Source of the DNA: Pinisolibacter aquiterrae
GTDB taxonomy: Bacteria; Pseudomonadota; Alphaproteobacteria; Rhizobiales; Ancalomicrobiaceae
DNA: 64,000 nt
NCBI RefSeq assembly: GCF_019160155.1
Contig: NZ_JAFNIH010000003.1
Location: 32,528 to 96,527, forward strand
Direction: 5' to 3'
Shown here: piece by piece, positions 19,536 to 27,734 of the stretch
Layout of the letters: each line of letters starts with the position of its first letter
How positions within the stretch are numbered: position 1 is the stretch's first letter
Notes under the pieces: model-generated
Seen by the model: the letters and a program-made list of their open reading frames with translations, nothing else
Databases searched by the model: none
What the model was told of the DNA's origin: nothing
Position numbers and translations under genes: made by a program

Positions 19536-19598
19536 GGCGCGGGATCCCCTGAACGAGATCTTCGTCTAGGGGATCGCTCGGTGCCGGTCAAATCGACG

Positions 19599-20420
19599 TC
19601 AGACCAGCGTCTTCTTGAGGAAGCGCAGGGTGCGGTCCCAGGCGAGCGCGGCATCCTCGGCGTCGTAGCGGGCGCCGGTCGGATTGGCGAAGGCGTGATC
19701 GGCGTCGTACCAGTAGACGGTCAGGCGATCGGCGAGGCCGGCCTCCTTCATCGCCAGCTCGAAACCGCCGACCATGGCCGCGTCGATCGACTGGTCCTGG
19801 GTGGCGAAATGGCCGAGCACCGGGCCCTTCAGCCCCTTCACCTGATCGGCGGTCTTCTTGACGTTGCCGTAGTAGATCACGGTGGCGTCGACCGGGGTGG
19901 CGATCGAGGTGTTGAGCGACCAGCCGCCGCCGAAGCACCAGCCGCAGGTCGCGACCTTGCCGTTGCCGCGCGCGTGCGCCCGGGCGAAGGCGACCGCCGC
20001 CATCATCTGGCGGGTGGCGAGGCGCGCGTCGAGGCCGCCCATCAGCGCCTTGGCCTCGGTCGCGTCCTTGGCGACCTTGCCGTAGAGATCGACCGCGATC
20101 ACCAGATAGCCCTGGTTGGCGAATTCGGCGGCGACCGCCTTGATCTGATCGTTGAGGCCCCACCATTCGTGGATGAGCACCAGCGCGGGCGCCTTGTCGG
20201 CCTTGGGATAGGCGATCGCGGCGGAGAGATCGTGGCTGCCCTCGACCGGGATCGGCACCATCTCCACCGACGCGGCGGCGACCTCGGCGAGCGCCGGATC
20301 GGCCAGGACGGCGGCGATGGGCAGACCCGCCAGCCCCATCAGAAAGGCCCGGCGATCGGCCTGCGGGACCACCAGCGGCGGCATGTGGGCGTGACTTCCG
20401 CATCCCTCGAGCGTGCACAT
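19599..20420 (-). CDS. Dienelactone hydrolase family protein with twin-arginine-type leader
   Basis: Alpha/beta hydrolase of the carboxymethylenebutenolidase family. The catalytic Cys lies in CGWCFGGGWS, Asp in the ...DQSIDAAM region and His in DADHAFANP; LVLIHEWWGLN holds the oxyanion loop. The N-terminus is unusual: MCTLEGCGSHAHMPP, then DRRAFLMGLAGLPIAAVLA, a twin-Arg plus hydrophobic segment compatible with Tat export. The start at 20420 is 51 nt inside a longer frame; the Cys/His-rich leader before the twin Arg is long for a Tat signal. Substrate unknown. Confidence 0.85.
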   Translation of the reverse strand: MCTLEGCGSHAHMPPLVVPQADRRAFLMGLAGLPIAAVLADPALAEVAAASVEMVPIPVEGSHDLSAAIAYPKADKAPALVLIHEWWGLNDQIKAVAAEFANQGYLVIAVDLYGKVAKDATEAKALMGGLDARLATRQMMAAVAFARAHARGNGKVATCGWCFGGGWSLNTSIATPVDATVIYYGNVKKTADQVKGLKGPVLGHFATQDQSIDAAMVGGFELAMKEAGLADRLTVYWYDADHAFANPTGARYDAEDAALAWDRTLRFLKKTLV

Positions 20421-20474
20421 GATCTCGACATCCCCATCCGGCGCGGCCCTCGTCGCGGGGCCCTCACGCAAAGA

Positions 20475-20498
20475 TCCCGCCGCGAAGAGACGACGGGA
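20475..20498 (-). terminator. Weak hairpin downstream of the histidine phosphatase gene
   Basis: TCCCGCCG (20475-20482) and CGACGGGA (20491-20498) pair at 7 of 8 positions across an 8-nt loop; on the minus strand it is followed by TCTTTGCG. Plausible but modest terminator for the gene at 20514-21107. Confidence 0.35.
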
Positions 20499-20513
20499 CC
20501 ATCCAGAGTCAGA

Positions 20514-21107
20514 TCATAACCACGATCCGTGACGGTCCCGCCACACGAAAATGCGATCCTGGGGCACGAGAAGATGCGCGAGGTTCGGATCGTCGAGACC
20601 TTCGATGACCGCGCGCAGCGCGCGGAACACGCCACCGTGCGAAACCACGACCATGTCGCCGGAGGTTCGGGCGAGCCACGCCCGCAGGCGTTCGGCCATC
20701 TGCTCGTAGCTCTCGCCCTCCGGCGGCAGGAAATGCCACTTGTCGCGCAGGATCTCGGCATGGTGAGCCGGGTTCGTCTCGGCGATGTCCTCGTAGGTCT
20801 TGCCTTCGTAGACGCCGAAGGAGACCTCGCGCAGATCGGGGACGACGACATAGGCCTCGGGGTCGAGGCCGATCCCGGCGCGGACGCGTTCCATGGTTTC
20901 ACGGGTGCGGCCGAGCGGGCTCGAGAACCAATGGAGGCGGGCCGGATCGATCCCCTCGGCCGCGAGATGGGCGGCGAGCGCGCGGCCGTTGCCGTCGGCC
21001 TGGGCCTGGCCGATCGGGTTCAGAGGAATGTCCTGCATGCCCTGGAGGCGACCGGCGACGTTCCAGTCGGTCTGGCCGTGGCGGATGTGATAGATCGTTC
21101 GCGTCAC
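20514..21107 (-). CDS. Histidine phosphatase family protein (phosphoglycerate-mutase-like)
   Basis: Branch-1 histidine phosphatase. The phospho-acceptor motif RHGQTDWN is near residue 8, the second catalytic His is in VVSHGGVFRAL, and the SSPLGRTRETM arginine motif is present. 197 aa is typical of CobC/GpmB-like phosphatases; the substrate is not determinable. The GTG at 21107 (V-T-R-T-I-Y-H) is preferred, with GAGG upstream, since the longer frame to 21200 adds Arg-rich sequence. Confidence 0.88.
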   Translation of the reverse strand: MTRTIYHIRHGQTDWNVAGRLQGMQDIPLNPIGQAQADGNGRALAAHLAAEGIDPARLHWFSSPLGRTRETMERVRAGIGLDPEAYVVVPDLREVSFGVYEGKTYEDIAETNPAHHAEILRDKWHFLPPEGESYEQMAERLRAWLARTSGDMVVVSHGGVFRALRAVIEGLDDPNLAHLLVPQDRIFVWRDRHGSWL

Positions 21108-21257
21108 GGATCGGGGCCTCGTCTCGCTCTTGCGAGGTGGTCTTAGCGCGGAAGCATGACGGTCACAACGTCGGAAGGCGGGGTCGCGAACCGTCTTCAC
21201 CGGCGGGATCGGCGCGCGGGCCCGAACGCCACTTCGGTCGCAACCTCTTCACGATAT

Positions 21258-21347
21258 CGTCACGACCGGGCTCGCCCCGGTCGTCCCCGAGGCGTCATTC
21301 CCGAGGGCACGGCCGCATGGATCCCCGGGTCGAGCCCGGGGATGACG
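21258..21347. repeat. Dispersed palindromic repeat, copy 2
   Basis: Two hairpins of the same architecture as 9384-9472 but in the opposite order: CGTCACGACCGGGCTCGCCC with CCGGTCGTCC, then GCATGGATCCCCGGGTCGAG with CCCGGGGATGACG. Lies between the divergently oriented phosphatase start and the fabI 3' end. Confidence 0.75.
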
Positions 21348-21404
21348 GCGGGGAGAGCCGGTCGGGGACGCGCCCTCGAAGACGGACGTCGCCTCGTGGA
21401 ACGA

Positions 21405-21437
21405 AAGAGGCGCCCACGGTCTCCCGGGGCGCCCTCT
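21405..21437 (-). terminator. fabI terminator
   Basis: Read on the minus strand the sequence forms a GAGGGCGCCC / GGGCGCCTC stem (one bulged G), followed by TTTCGTT, 28 nt past the fabI stop. Confidence 0.7.
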
Positions 21438-21465
21438 CCACTTCGTCCGTATCGACGGAAATCGA

Positions 21466-22284
21466 TCACTCCTTGACCACCGAAATGTCCGGGGCGTCGA
21501 CCGCCTTCATGCCGACGACGTGGTAGCCACTGTCGACGTGGAGGATCTCGCCGGTGACGCCGCGCGACAGGTCGGAGAGGAGGTAGAGGCCGCTGTCGCC
21601 GACCTCCTCGATGGTCACGGTGCGCTTCAGGGGGGCGTTGTATTCGTTCCAGCGCAGGATGTAGCGGAAGTCGCCGATGCCGGAGGCGGCCAGCGTCTTG
21701 ATCGGGCCGGCGGAAATCGCGTTGACGCGGATGTTCTTGCCGCCCAGATCGACCGCAAGATACTGCACCGACGCCTCGAGCGCGGCCTTGGCGACGCCCA
21801 TGACGTTGTAGTTCGGCATGACCTTCTCGGCGCCGTAATAGGTCAGCGTCAGGATCGAGCCGCCGTTCGGCATCAGCTTCTCGGCGCGCTGGGCGATCGC
21901 CGCGAGGCTGTAGACCGAGATGTTCATGGTCTTCTCGAAATTGTCCGGCGTCGTGTCGACGTAGCGGCCGGTCAACTGGTCCTTGTCGGAGAAGGCGATG
22001 GCGTGGACCACGAAGTCGATGGTGCCCCAGGCGCGCTCGATCTCGGCGAAGACCGCGTCGATGGTGGCCGCGTCGGTGACGTCGCAATGGCCGGCGACGA
22101 TACCGCCGAGCTCGGCGGCGAGCGGCTCGACGCGCTTCTTCAACGCGTCGCCCTGATAGGTCAGCGCCACCTCCGCGCCCGCCTCGCGCGCCGCCTTGGC
22201 GATGCCCCAGGCGATCGAGCGGTTGTTGGCAACGCCCATCACGAGGCCACGCTTGCCTGCCATCAGGCCCTTGGTGTCGGCCAT
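21466..22284 (-). CDS. fabI: Enoyl-[acyl-carrier-protein] reductase (NADH)
   Basis: Last reductive step of each type II fatty-acid elongation cycle. SDR-family protein of 272 aa: GLVMGVANNRSIAWGIAKA (nucleotide loop), then SILTLTYYGAEKVMPNYNVM with the catalytic Tyr, six residues before Lys in MGVAKAALE, and RVNAISAGPIKTLAASGI. The start at 22284 (MADTKGLMAGKRG) fits the family; the upstream frame does not. Followed by its own terminator, so probably monocistronic. Confidence 0.97.
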   Translation of the reverse strand: MADTKGLMAGKRGLVMGVANNRSIAWGIAKAAREAGAEVALTYQGDALKKRVEPLAAELGGIVAGHCDVTDAATIDAVFAEIERAWGTIDFVVHAIAFSDKDQLTGRYVDTTPDNFEKTMNISVYSLAAIAQRAEKLMPNGGSILTLTYYGAEKVMPNYNVMGVAKAALEASVQYLAVDLGGKNIRVNAISAGPIKTLAASGIGDFRYILRWNEYNAPLKRTVTIEEVGDSGLYLLSDLSRGVTGEILHVDSGYHVVGMKAVDAPDISVVKE

Positions 22285-22411
22285 GGATCTCGTCCTTCGA
22301 CTTCTCGTTACGATTTCGCGGGTTCTATGACACGGGAGCCCATGGGGCCGCAAGCGGCGCCATGGGCCCGCCCACCCCGCGACGGCGCCCCGCGAGGACG
22401 CCGGAAACCGT

Positions 22412-23122
22412 TCAGAAGAGATCCATCTGCCCGCCACCGCCGCGCGGCTCGCGAGACCGGGGCGCGCGGCCCGGCGGGGGACCGGCCGAGCCGGGACGCG
22501 GCGGGCGCGGCGCGGGCGCCACCTCGAGCGCCTCGAAGAGATCGTCGGGAGCGGGCGCGAGCAGGCGCCGGACCGCCTTCGGGTCGGTCGCCGGGTCGAG
22601 CCATTCGCCATAGCGCTCCGGTGGGATCACCGCCGGCATGCGGTCGTGGATCGCGCCCACCACCGCATTGGCGTCGACGGTGAGAATGGCGGCGGTGTCG
22701 ACCTCGGAACCGTCGGGCGCCGACCAGGTCTCGGTGAGACCGGCGAAGGCGACGATCCCGCCCGCCCGGGGCACGATCCGGAAGGGCGTGCGGATCCGGC
22801 CGTCGCGGCGCCATTCGACGAAGCCGGTCGCCGGCACCAGACAGCGGCCGTTGCGCATGGCGGCGCGGAAGGAGGGTTTCTCGGCCGCCGTCTCGGCGCG
22901 GGCGTTGATCAGCAGCGTGAAGGTGCTCGGATCCTTCAGCCACCCCGGCCAGAAGCCCCAGCGGACCAATCGGAAGCGCCGTTCGCCCGACGCCCGTACG
23001 ACGACACCGATCGGCTCGGTCGGCCGAATGTCCTCGCGCGGCGGAAAGTTCGGCCGGTCGACGTAGTCGAGGGCATCCCGCACCTCCTCGGGCGTCGCCG
23101 TCAGCATGAAGCGGCCACACAT
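22412..23122 (-). CDS. yedK: SOS response-associated peptidase / abasic-site shield (SRAP, YedK/HMCES family)
   Basis: Forms a covalent thiazolidine crosslink to abasic sites in single-stranded DNA through its N-terminal Cys after Met removal. Key residues are visible: Cys2 (MCGRFML), Asn in LLINARAETA, Glu in LVPATGFVEWRRDG and His in GAIHDRMPAVI. 236 aa, with a disordered Pro/Gly/Arg-rich C-terminal tail (after about residue 205) longer than in E. coli YedK. No GTTC-N7-GTTC LexA box is visible upstream, so SOS control is not supported here. Confidence 0.93.
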   Translation of the reverse strand: MCGRFMLTATPEEVRDALDYVDRPNFPPREDIRPTEPIGVVVRASGERRFRLVRWGFWPGWLKDPSTFTLLINARAETAAEKPSFRAAMRNGRCLVPATGFVEWRRDGRIRTPFRIVPRAGGIVAFAGLTETWSAPDGSEVDTAAILTVDANAVVGAIHDRMPAVIPPERYGEWLDPATDPKAVRRLLAPAPDDLFEALEVAPAPRPPRPGSAGPPPGRAPRSREPRGGGGQMDLF

Positions 23123-23218
23123 CCGGTATCATCCTCTCGGTGGAATCTGCTCGCCTTGGTTTCGTAAGCGAAATGGTAACGGCTACCGCTTACCGTTGGA
23201 ACCGATCGACCGGACGGG

Positions 23219-23758
23219 ATGGGTGGAAGGATGGCGCGCGCGACCAGGGAAGAGGCTTCGCAGGACCGCTTGAGTCCCGAGGTGCTGGCCGCCGCCAACA
23301 TCAACCCCAATACCCGTCTCGCCACCGACTATCTCAATCACTTCAACGACGTCGTCATGATGCTGGAGCTGGTTCCGGACATGCCGGACTGCGCCGAGGA
23401 CGTCGTCGGTTGGACGCCGCTCGCCTATGAGGATTATTTTCGCAACTCGCATTTCCGCGAGCGCGATCTGGCGGTCCTGGCCTGGAAGGCGGCCGATCCG
23501 GCGATCCGCTCGGAATTCGAGGCGACCATCACCCATCTCGACTGCGCCATGGCCGAAGCGATCGCGCTGGTCGACGGCTGGGACGGACGCGATCCGGCCG
23601 GGGGCCATCGTCTGCGCGCCTTCGTCGGCGACCGGCTGAAGCCGCTGATCGCCACCGCCAGCGGCATCATCAACGGCCCGCCGAGCATGCATGCCGCGCC
23701 CGCCGCCGATTCGCTCGAGTCGGAGGCGCAGGCCGCCGTCGACGAACTGTTTCCCTGA
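23219..23758 (+). CDS. Conserved hypothetical protein (179 aa)
   Basis: Soluble, acidic, mostly helical protein. The conserved-looking core is NINPNTRLATDYLNHFNDVV followed by MLELVPDMPDCAEDV and WTPLAYEDYF. I believe similar proteins are widespread in Hyphomicrobiales, but I know no function. Start is ATG 23219 (after GGACGGG) or ATG 23231 (directly abutting GGAAGG); 23219 is given. It is divergent from yedK with 96 nt between, including a small TTTCG-taag-CGAAA hairpin at 23160-23173. Confidence 0.75.
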   Translation: MGGRMARATREEASQDRLSPEVLAAANINPNTRLATDYLNHFNDVVMMLELVPDMPDCAEDVVGWTPLAYEDYFRNSHFRERDLAVLAWKAADPAIRSEFEATITHLDCAMAEAIALVDGWDGRDPAGGHRLRAFVGDRLKPLIATASGIINGPPSMHAAPAADSLESEAQAAVDELFP

Positions 23759-23791
23759 TCTCCCTCCCCTCCCGCACGCGCTCCGGACGCC

Positions 23792-24235
23792 ATGCCCCCA
23801 CGTCGCGCCGCCGTCTCGGTCGTCGTCTTCCGCAACGACACGGTCCTCCTGGTCCGACGCGGGCGCGAGCCGGCGCGCGGGCTGTGGGCGCCGGTCGGCG
23901 GACGGATCGAGGCGGACGAGACGGCGGAAGCCGCCGCCCTGCGCGAGGTGCGCGAGGAGACCGGCGTCACCGCGCGTCTCCTCGGCCTCTGCGATCGGCG
24001 CGAGGTTCCGAGCGCGGCCGAGGACGGCACCGCGATGACCTGGGACATCGCCGTCTTCGCCGCCGTGTGGGTCGACGGCGAGCCCGTCGCCGGTGACGAC
24101 GCCGCCGAAGCGGCGTTCGTGGCGCCGGCCCGCCTCTCCGGCCTGCCGCTCGTTCGCGGCGGGCTCGACGCGGTCGCCGCCGCCCGTCGCCTCTTCGATG
24201 GATCTCGCTCCCGGGACGGGTTAAGACAACCGTGA
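23792..24235 (+). CDS. NUDIX hydrolase
   Basis: Hydrolyses nucleoside-diphosphate-linked compounds. The full NUDIX box is present at about residues 37-59: GGRIEADETAEAAALREVRE followed by ETGV (G-x5-E-x7-R-E-x2-E-E-x-G). The 147-aa size and the start MPPRRAAVSVVVFRN resemble the ADP-ribose pyrophosphatase-like proteins common in alphaproteobacteria. Its TGA overlaps a GTG (GTGA at 24232) of the TIGR02301 frame, so the two are likely one transcript. Confidence 0.92.
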   Translation: MPPRRAAVSVVVFRNDTVLLVRRGREPARGLWAPVGGRIEADETAEAAALREVREETGVTARLLGLCDRREVPSAAEDGTAMTWDIAVFAAVWVDGEPVAGDDAAEAAFVAPARLSGLPLVRGGLDAVAAARRLFDGSRSRDGLRQP

Positions 24236-24282
24236 CCGGCACGAACCCCCGCGCCGGGTCGATCGGGCGAGACGTGGGACGG

Positions 24283-24705
24283 ATGACGAGACGGGTCGAT
24301 TTCGCGCGGAAGGGCCTCGCCGGCGGGCGCATCCCGGCCATCGCGGCGATGGCGCTCGCTCTCGTGCTCGTCGCGGCCCCGCCGTCGCGCGCCGCCGACG
24401 AGGCGCCCTACGACGACACGCTCGCCAAATTGGCCGAGGTGCTCGGGGCGCTGCACCACCTGCGTCCCCTGTGCGGGGCGCCGGAGGCGCAGACCTGGCG
24501 CGATCAGATGCAGACGATCCTCGACGCCGAGCAGCCGAGCCGGGAGCGGCGTCAGCGCATCGTCGATCGCTTCAATCAATCCTATCGCGGTCTCGCCGCG
24601 GTCCACCGCAGATGCACGCCCGCGGCGCGCGCCCTCGCCGAGACCTATCGGCTGCGCGGCGAGGCGCTCGGCCACGATCTGGTGACGCGCTGGGGGCATC
24701 CGTGA
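24283..24705 (+). CDS. TIGR02301 family exported protein
   Basis: Small periplasmic protein family restricted mainly to Rhizobiales, function unknown. An N-terminal signal peptide (about residues 1-37, ending APPSRA before ADE) precedes the family core LAEVLGALHHLRPLCGAPEA, WRDQMQTILDAEQPS, ERRQRIVDRFNQSYRGLA and RCTPAA; the two cysteines may be disulfide-bonded. ATG 24283 is given as the start because GGGACGG lies upstream; a GTG at 24232 overlapping the NUDIX stop would add 17 residues and cannot be excluded. Confidence 0.82.
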   Translation: MTRRVDFARKGLAGGRIPAIAAMALALVLVAAPPSRAADEAPYDDTLAKLAEVLGALHHLRPLCGAPEAQTWRDQMQTILDAEQPSRERRQRIVDRFNQSYRGLAAVHRRCTPAARALAETYRLRGEALGHDLVTRWGHP

Positions 24706-24760
24706 CCCGTCGCATTCGGCTCGAATGTCACCGGCCGCGTTAACCATTGGAACATGAATT

Positions 24761-24774
24761 TTAACGCTCGTTAA
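24761..24774. promoter_or_regulatory. TTAACG inverted repeat upstream of a small conserved gene
   Basis: TTAACG-CT-CGTTAA, a perfect 14-bp inverted repeat, in an AT-rich patch that also contains GTTAACC at 24739-24745. The TTAA...TTAAC half-sites recall CtrA sites, but their spacing here is 6, not the consensus 7. Confidence 0.35.
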
Positions 24775-24880
24775 CAATAGGCCCCCTGGAGGCGGGACCG
24801 GCGGCCTCGCCCGTGCTATCCATTTCGGAGGGACGAGGGTGCGCGAAACGCGGCACCCCGAGGGATCGCACGAGATCGGA

Positions 24881-25141
24881 ATGCTCGACGAGACGATTGT
24901 GAGCGACGTCGAACCGACGCTCGCCGACAAGAAGCGCGCCGCCTACGAACTGGTCGCCGACGCCATGGCCGAGGCGGAAGCGGAGGGAATCGAACGCGAC
25001 ATCGTCACCCAGGCGGCGCTCTTCGCCGTTGTCAGCGACCTCGTCGCGACCTGGGGAGAGGTCGCGGTCGCCGACTTCGTCGAACGCCTGACCGACCGCG
25101 TGCTGGCCGGCGAATTCACCATCGATCGCCCCTTGCAGTGA
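24881..25141 (+). CDS. Small conserved hypothetical protein (86 aa)
   Basis: Acidic, helical, soluble protein: MLDETIVSDVEPTLADKKRA, then AMAEAEAEGIERDIVTQAAL and FVERLTDRVLAGEF. I think close relatives occur beside other Rhizobiales housekeeping genes, but no function is known to me. ATG 24881 follows GAGATCGGA; a GTG at 24839 would add 14 poorly conserved-looking residues. It is preceded by a 175-nt gap holding TTAAC repeats and converges on a LysE-family gene. Confidence 0.7.
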   Translation: MLDETIVSDVEPTLADKKRAAYELVADAMAEAEAEGIERDIVTQAALFAVVSDLVATWGEVAVADFVERLTDRVLAGEFTIDRPLQ

Positions 25142-25159
25142 GAAGGGCCGAGGCGCGCC

Positions 25160-25804
25160 TCAGATCGGAAAGGGCGATCCGCCGAAGGGCAGACGCGCCA
25201 GCACGGCCACGCCGAACGACACCAGCAGCGCCCCGGCGACCAGATTGATCCGCGCCAGGGTGCGATCGGTCATGCGATCGCGCAGCGCCGCCACCGCCGT
25301 CGCGACGATCAGCCACCACGACGATCCCCCCGCCACCACCCCGACCACGAACATGCCGGCGGCGAGCCAATCGCCCGATTTCGGCGCCCAATCGCCGAGC
25401 GATCCGAAGAGCGCCAGGAAGCCCAGCACCGTCGCCGGATTGGTGATGGTCATGCCGAAGGTCGCGAAGGCGGTGCGCGACAGGGAGGCGACCTCGTCGG
25501 CGCTCGCGTCGAGATGGGGATGGACGCGGGCGGTGCGGATGCCGAAGGCGATCAGCAGCACCCCGCCGATCACCTGCAGCCAGACCGAATGGCCCTCGAT
25601 GAAGCCGGAGACGGCGGTGATGCCGAAGGCGGCGACGGCGGCGAAGAGCCCGTCGGCCATGACCGCGCCGAGGCCGGCCGCCAGACCGGAGAAGAAGCCG
25701 GAGCGGAAGGCGCGCTGGACGCACAGGATGTTGACGGGGCCGACCGGCGCGGAGAAGACCACGCCGACACCGAGGCCGGTCAGAAGCAGCGTCAGGCTCG
25801 ACAT
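25160..25804 (-). CDS. LysE family translocator (second paralogue)
   Basis: Amino-acid exporter-like membrane protein, 214 aa, about six transmembrane helices. VVFSAPVGPVNILCVQRAFR carries the P-x-GP loop near residue 17; MTITNPATVLGFLALFGSLG matches the family's N-P motif. Distinct from the paralogue at 6896: the two share architecture but little exact sequence. The start at 25804 gives a normal length; a longer frame upstream has no membrane character. Substrate unknown. Confidence 0.88.
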   Translation of the reverse strand: MSSLTLLLTGLGVGVVFSAPVGPVNILCVQRAFRSGFFSGLAAGLGAVMADGLFAAVAAFGITAVSGFIEGHSVWLQVIGGVLLIAFGIRTARVHPHLDASADEVASLSRTAFATFGMTITNPATVLGFLALFGSLGDWAPKSGDWLAAGMFVVGVVAGGSSWWLIVATAVAALRDRMTDRTLARINLVAGALLVSFGVAVLARLPFGGSPFPI

Positions 25805-25969
25805 GGGCGACGCGCCTCCTCTTCTCGTCCGTTGCGGTTCCGCGTCCCGAACGCGGAAGGCCCTTCCATCGGCGCGGCGCATCGCTAACATGCCGCCCGG
25901 CGCGTCGGGCGCCGAACCGATCGACGGGATCGAACGCCCGAGCCGATGGTTAAGCGGGTGGACCGGCGC

Positions 25970-26689
25970 ATGGCAAGTCTGAAAGAACTCTCGGTGCGAT
26001 CGGCGATCCGTGGCCTCGCCCTGATCGCCCTCCTCGCGGCGAGCGCGGTCCCGGCCGCGACGCAGGAGACGAACGCCTCCAAGAAGGTGGGAACGGAGCG
26101 AATCGTCGTCACCCCGCCCACCGCCGCCAAGCCCGACGCCGCGCCCACCCCGGAAGAGGCGGCGGAGCGCGCGCCGCGACCGGCGCCGCCGCCGGCCGTC
26201 GCCCCGTCGATCCCCTCCTCGTCGCCGCCCGAGGTCCACAAGGGCGAGACCGACCTGCCGCCGGCGGTCGCCAAGATGCGCAAGCGCCTGCTCGACGCCG
26301 CCTATGCCGGCGACATGCAGAAGCTCAAGATCGCGATCCAGTCGAACGAGATGCCGCCGGTGTTCTCGGTCAACGAGGTGAGCGATCCGATCGATTATCT
26401 GAAGGCCCAGTCGGGCGACGGCCAGGGCATGGAGATCCTGGCGATCCTGACGGACGTGCTCGAATCGAGCTGGGCCCGGGTCTCGCCGGGCACGCCGCAG
26501 GAGATGTACGTCTGGCCGGCCTATGCGGCGCTGCCGATCGACAAGCTCGAGCCGCCGCAACTGGTCGAGCTCTACAAGATCGTCACCTCGGCCGATTTCG
26601 AGGAGATGAAGTCGGTCGGCCGCTACACGTTCTATTCGGTCGGCATCGGTCCGGACGGCACCTGGCACTGGTTCCGGCCGGCCGACTGA
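25970..26689 (+). CDS. Exported conserved hypothetical protein (239 aa)
   Basis: Signal peptide about residues 1-32 (LALIALLAASAVPAATQ), then a ~60-residue Pro/Ala-rich low-complexity linker (APTPEEAAERAPRPAPPPA), then a ~140-residue globular domain: RLLDAAYAGDMQKLKIAIQS, NEMPPVF, EILAILTDVLES, MYVWPAYAALPIDKL and GIGPDGTWHWF. The domain looks like a conserved periplasmic module of Rhizobiales with no function I know. Start is ATG 25970 (GGTGGA upstream) or ATG 25946. Monocistronic between a convergent lysE and ygfZ. Confidence 0.75.
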   Translation: MASLKELSVRSAIRGLALIALLAASAVPAATQETNASKKVGTERIVVTPPTAAKPDAAPTPEEAAERAPRPAPPPAVAPSIPSSSPPEVHKGETDLPPAVAKMRKRLLDAAYAGDMQKLKIAIQSNEMPPVFSVNEVSDPIDYLKAQSGDGQGMEILAILTDVLESSWARVSPGTPQEMYVWPAYAALPIDKLEPPQLVELYKIVTSADFEEMKSVGRYTFYSVGIGPDGTWHWFRPAD

Positions 26690-26778
26690 TCGGGCGGCCT
26701 GCCCGACATTTCCTCTCGCGCTCGCGCCGCCCTCGGGCGATGCTCGCGAGCGACGAACCCTGATGGGAGAGACGACGG

Positions 26779-27657
26779 ATGACCACGACGACCATCGCTC
26801 GACGTCCCGATCGCGGCGTCGTCGCCGTCATGGGCGAGGACGCCGCGACCTTTCTGCACGGCGTCGTCACCAACACGATCAAGACGCTCGCGCCCGGCGA
26901 GGCGCGGCTCGGCGCGCTCCTGACGCCGCAGGGCAAGGTTCTGTTCGACTTCCTGGCGACGCCGGTCGAGGGCGGGTTCCTGTTCGAGGTGGCGCGCGGC
27001 GAGGCGGCCGCCTTCGCCAAGCGGCTCGGCTTCTACAAGCTGCGCGCCAAGGTGACGGTCGCCGACCGTTCCGACGATTTCGCCGTCTTCCTCGCCTGGG
27101 GCGGGCCCGCCCCGACGATCGAGGGCGCGGTCGCCTTCGCCGATCCGCGCCTCGCCGTCCTCGGCACGCATCTCCTCGTGCCGGCGGCGGTGGCCGACAC
27201 GGTGGCGACGACGGCGAGCCCGGCCGATTGGCACGCGCTTCGGATCGAGCACGGCGTGCCGGAGAGCGGGCTCGACTTCGCCCTCGGCGACGTCTTCCCG
27301 CACGACGTCGACATGGACGATCTCGACGGGGTCGACTTCAAGAAGGGCTGTTTCGTCGGTCAGGAGGTCGTGTCGCGGATGAAGCATCGCGGCACGGCGC
27401 GCAAGCGCGTGGTGATCGCCCGGGCGCTCGAGGCGCGGCCGGCGTGGCCCGATCTCGGCACCGAGATCACCTGCGGCGACAAGACGATCGGCGCGATCGG
27501 CTCGTCGCACGGCCCCCTCGCGCTGGCGCTGGTGCGCACCGACCGGGCCAAGGCGGCGATCGATTCGGGCGACGCGATCGAGGTCGGCGGCGTGACGATC
27601 GGGCTCGATCTGCCGGAATTCGCCTCGTTCGACTGGCCGCACGAGACCGCCGAGTGA
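26779..27657 (+). CDS. ygfZ: YgfZ/IBA57 family folate-binding Fe-S maturation protein
   Basis: Tetrahydrofolate-binding protein of the GcvT superfamily that supports assembly or repair of certain 4Fe-4S enzymes. The family motif K-G-C-[FY]-x-G-Q-E is present as KKGCFVGQEVVSRMKHRG at about residues 190-207. Other landmarks: LLTPQGKVLFDFL and FPHDVDMDDL. 292 aa is typical. The start follows GGGAGAGACGG. Clients in this window could include NadA, a 4Fe-4S enzyme, but that is speculation. Confidence 0.93.
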   Translation: MTTTTIARRPDRGVVAVMGEDAATFLHGVVTNTIKTLAPGEARLGALLTPQGKVLFDFLATPVEGGFLFEVARGEAAAFAKRLGFYKLRAKVTVADRSDDFAVFLAWGGPAPTIEGAVAFADPRLAVLGTHLLVPAAVADTVATTASPADWHALRIEHGVPESGLDFALGDVFPHDVDMDDLDGVDFKKGCFVGQEVVSRMKHRGTARKRVVIARALEARPAWPDLGTEITCGDKTIGAIGSSHGPLALALVRTDRAKAAIDSGDAIEVGGVTIGLDLPEFASFDWPHETAE

Positions 27658-27734
27658 GTTCGGTCTTGGCGGAGGGTGGCCGCACGGTCTAAGGAACGGG
27701 CGACCGCCTCTTCCGATCCTTCGCCGAGCCGCCG

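Noticed and set aside
23123..23218. Possible LexA (GTTC-N7-GTTC) site upstream of yedK
   Set aside because: Only an isolated GAAC/GTTC half-site is present; spacing partner missing.
24761..24775. CtrA binding site TTAA-N7-TTAAC
   Set aside because: The half-sites are 6 nt apart rather than 7; listed only as an unassigned inverted repeat.
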